From: Paracamarosporium sp. OC-R06-R3
Lineage: Eukaryota > Ascomycota > Dothideomycetes > Pleosporales > Didymosphaeriaceae
Direction: 5' to 3'
DNA: 10,221 nt
Assembly (NCBI GenBank): GCA_019828545.1
Contig: JACVRA010000213.1
Location: forward strand, 1-10,221
The translations under genes and the position numbers were made by a program. Of the stretch, positions 8,177 to 10,221 are shown piece by piece; within the stretch, counting starts at the first letter, position 1; each line of letters begins with the position of its first letter. The notes below the pieces were generated by a model. It was not told where the DNA came from. It did no database searches and was given only the letters and a program-made list of their open reading frames with translations.

Positions 8177-9660
8177 GAGGACGTAAGACATATCTTTGGC
8201 CTTATTATTATACTTTATCTACAGCGCAGGTACTAGGTCTTTACATAGTATAGGCTTATTATTATTATAATCTAAGACTTTTTTAAGTTCTTTAATTAGC
8301 TATTATCCTACGTAAGATATTATAGTACTTATTAGCTTTCCTTCCTATTTTATTATCTTTATAAGTACCTAAATGTTAATAAAGCAACGTCCTAGTTTAT
8401 AAAGTACTAATTAGTATAGTTTAAAGTATACGTTATTACCTATATTTAAGAAGAAGTTTTACTAGTAAGTATTTAAAAAATAAAATACTACGTTAGGCTT
8501 AATACTAGGATAAAATAAGTACTATACTTTATTTATACTTTATACTTATAGTAAGCTAGCTAGCTAGTTTTAGTTAATAAGTTAAATATCTAGTCTATAT
8601 AAGTCTTAAATCTTTAAGGTAATTTTTATAACCTTATTAAATATAGAGAACTAGTACTAAGGTAGTTAATATAGTACTTTTAAATATAAATTATACTTAT
8701 ATTATTTATCCTATAGCTTACTATCTACTTAAACGTAGAAATGTTAAAAGTTATTTACCTAATTAAGGTATAATATTACTATATAATTATAAGTCTCTAA
8801 TTATAATTTTTTTATAACGTAGTTAGCTATTATACTAAGAACTTAACTTAACTACTAAGCCTAAGTTTCTTTAGCATCTCCTACTTAACTAACTTGTTTA
8901 AACCTTAAAATAGCTAGCTATTATTAGATACTAGCGTTGCTAGCTTGGTCTATATTTAACTATAATTATTAGAAAGGGTAATGTCTTTTTAATTGGTATA
9001 AAGCTAGATCCGTAAGTATAGTAAAAGTATATCTATCTTTTAAATTAACTTACTATCTTAACTAGTATATATAGGAGTGGAAATCTTTATTATAGATATT
9101 ATATACCTACTACTACTCTTCCTTTAGTAACCAACGAAGTTGTAAATACTCTTTAAAAGCTTTAACTTAATAGTAGTCTATAATTAGCTTTACCTTCTTC
9201 CTAATAATGTACCTTTAACCTTTAAATAATGGCTACTTTAAATTACCCTACTTAATACTCTTATCTATAGTAACCTAGCTGTTCTCTTTTAAGTAATCTA
9301 GTATTTACTATACTTATACTTTAAAATAAATAACTTATAACTAGTAGCTTATACTACGCCAAAGAACACCTACCTTATTAAAAATCTAATAGAGGCAATG
9401 CTTATAGACTAGGTTAATAGGTCTATTTATATTAATACTCTATTCTAGGGTAAGCTCGTTGATTGGGAATCTAGTAGTTGCTAGTAGGTATAATATAGCT
9501 TAGTTATAGATAGAGTCTACGTCCCTAATTTCTTTTATAGTCGTACGTAGCTTTTTCTCTATCCTAGGAGAGTTACTTATACCTTTACGCTTTATTGCAA
9601 TTTTACTTTTATTAGGGTTAGAGCGTTCTAAGAGAGCGTTGTTTTTAAAGACAAGAGGTT

Positions 9661-9823
9661 ATTTATAAGTAGGTTAAAAGTTTATAAGTTAGTATTTTTA
9701 GTATAGACCTCTTGCCTCTAGGGGTAAGTAATACTAGACTTATTAAGACTAGCCTTTTATTCTTTACCCCTAGGGGTAGCCTTTTATATCCTTTGCCCCT
9801 AGGGGCAGCCCCCATTTTCGCCC
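9661..9823. promoter_or_regulatory. Possible 5' flank of the large relic with GC-rich palindromes
   Basis: This stretch lies directly upstream of the first open codons of the minus-strand relic. It contains three palindromes: TTGCCTCTAGGGGTAA (9712-9727, imperfect), TACCCCTAGGGGTA (9765-9778, perfect) and TGCCCCTAGGGGCA (9794-9807, perfect). The position would suit a promoter, LTR or 5' untranslated region, but no TATA box or transcription start can be fixed in such AT-rich DNA. The regulatory role is inference from position only. Confidence 0.3.
9751..9823. repeat. 27-29-bp tandem repeat carrying CCCCTAGGGG palindromes
   Basis: Unit one is 9751-9777 and unit two 9778-9806. Both begin AGCCTTTTAT and end in the palindrome CCCCTAGGGG. 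A third, partial and divergent unit (AGCCCCCATTTTCGCCC) runs from 9807 into the gap. This is the most GC-rich part of the window. Because the palindrome core has no CpA, it would be spared by CpA-directed mutation. Confidence 0.85.
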
Positions 9824-9825
9824 NN
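9824..9825. other. Assembly gap (two N)
   Basis: Two undetermined bases follow a C-rich repeat and precede AT-rich sequence of different character. The gap sits at the edge of a tandem repeat and may hide an unknown length, so the join between the two sides should not be assumed. Confidence 0.95.
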
Positions 9826-10221
9826 ATATAAAAATACTTAACTTAAGTATTCTTATATATACCTTTTAGTGTAGGTAAGGAAAGCTATATAATATTAATT
9901 TTAAAAGTAAAGTATCTACTTTATTATATAATATTTAAGTTACTTTAAAATTAAAAGTTTAATTTATAGTACGGCCGTTAATCCTTTAGCTTAAATTATA
10001 GGCTTATAAGGCTAGGGTTTATAAAGTACTAAAAGTGGCCTATATAGGGCTAAATTATAAAACTATTATAATTAAGGTAAAGTAGATATATATTTCTAGT
10101 CTTACATCTTAAAGAACTAAGATAGTAAAAAGGAGGAATAGTATAATAAAATTAAAATATAATAATATATATAATTTCTTTAATATAAATCTTTATATAT
10201 TATACTATATAAAAATACTTA
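9826..10221. repeat. AT-rich stretch bounded by identical 15-mers; possible 381-bp satellite unit
   Basis: ATATAAAAATACTTA is found at 9826-9840, directly after the gap, and again at 10207-10221, the last bases of the window. The spacing is 381 bases. Such a match at both edges fits one full unit of a tandem satellite plus the start of the next. The interior has no open frame of note. It holds an ACGGCCGT palindrome (9971-9978) and an inverted repeat at the left edge (AATACTTA 9833-9840, TAAGTATT 9844-9851). Confidence 0.5.

Larger units (their letters stand above)
8045..8240. other. Less-mutated, CpA-rich patch
   Basis: Within about 200 bases CpA reappears many times (GTGCAC twice, GGCATT, ACAG, CCACTT, AGCACT, GACATA, ACAGCGCAGG), whereas neighbouring kilobases have almost none. 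GC content rises visibly. On the minus strand it contains an ATG (8191-8189) and the best preserved codons of the large relic. The patch also holds GCACTAGT twice (8113-8120, 8124-8131) and TAGAGGACG twice (8160-8168, 8175-8183). It may be a stretch that escaped RIP, or one replaced later by conversion from a less mutated copy. Confidence 0.65.
6700..9658 (-). pseudogene. Large minus-strand coding relic, upstream segment, RIP-inactivated
   Basis: A single minus-strand frame carries a readable protein relic for almost 3 kb. It opens with 52 stop-free codons (9658-9503; begins PLVFKNNALLERSNP and is rich in K and R), followed by sequence interrupted only by TAA/TAG. A better preserved patch covers 8170-8048 (41 codons; SVLYYVREKAKDF, LVHYLYEFLSGN). 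An 81-codon open run covers 7201-6959, with a serine/leucine-rich middle and four threonines near its end. CAG, CAA and TGG codons changed to TAG or TAA explain the stops. No start codon is visible; the frame upstream of 9658 has several stops and no ATG. Length and charge suggest a long multidomain protein. I found no motif that fixes the family: candidates are a transposon polyprotein or a repeated telomere-linked helicase-type gene, both unproven. Confidence 0.6.

Noticed and set aside
1..10221. Mitochondrial or apicomplexan AT-rich DNA
   Set aside because: Composition alone would fit, but selective CpA/TpG loss with CpG kept, TAA/TAG-filled relics and absence of any intact gene fit RIP in a fungal nucleus better.
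9826..10221. Long terminal repeat of the large relic
   Set aside because: No second copy of this sequence was found left of 3061, and the gap prevents a structural case.

Overview
The window looks like an AT-rich, gene-dead block of a filamentous ascomycete (Pezizomycotina-type) nuclear genome that was heavily altered by repeat-induced point mutation (RIP). The basis is direct: CpA and TpG are strikingly rare, TpA is everywhere, CpG (acgt, gcg, cgc) persists, and almost every in-frame stop is TAA or TAG, with TGA nearly absent. CpA-to-TpA conversion on both strands would produce this. I see no intact gene, no tRNA or rRNA and no CRISPR array.

Layout. 1-216 is an 18-bp minisatellite (12 units) that decays from left to right. 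217-1255 is T/C-rich low-complexity DNA with a 422-bp tract containing no G. 1249-1390 holds a short direct/inverted repeat cluster where the strand bias flips from T-rich to A-rich. From about 1500 to 9658 the minus strand carries coding relics. They read right to left, are riddled with TAG/TAA, and are recognised by reading frames that keep a low stop density over hundreds of codons: about 9658-6700 in one frame, 6720-4500 shifted by one, 4500-3061 back in the first frame, and 2495-1500 in the second. The left relic contains a 42-bp tandem repeat encoding a 14-residue repeat. A 56-57-bp tandem repeat and an older 61-bp duplication lie between the relics, at 2609-3063. I could not assign the relics to a protein family. 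A multi-kilobase transposon or repeat-family gene is the best inference, because RIP acts on duplicated DNA.

Right end. 9661-9823, just upstream of the 5' end of the large relic, has three copies of a GC-rich palindrome (core CCCCTAGGGG) in short tandem repeats, a sequence nearly immune to CpA-directed mutation. Two N bases at 9824-9825 mark an assembly gap. After it comes a 396-bp AT-rich stretch whose first 15 bases recur exactly as the last 15 bases of the window, 381 bp later, suggesting a satellite or repeat junction.

The features do not work together as a living system. They record a repeat-rich region inactivated by mutation. The less-mutated patch at 8045-8240, the G-free tract and the palindrome cluster are the parts that plain RIP does not explain by itself.
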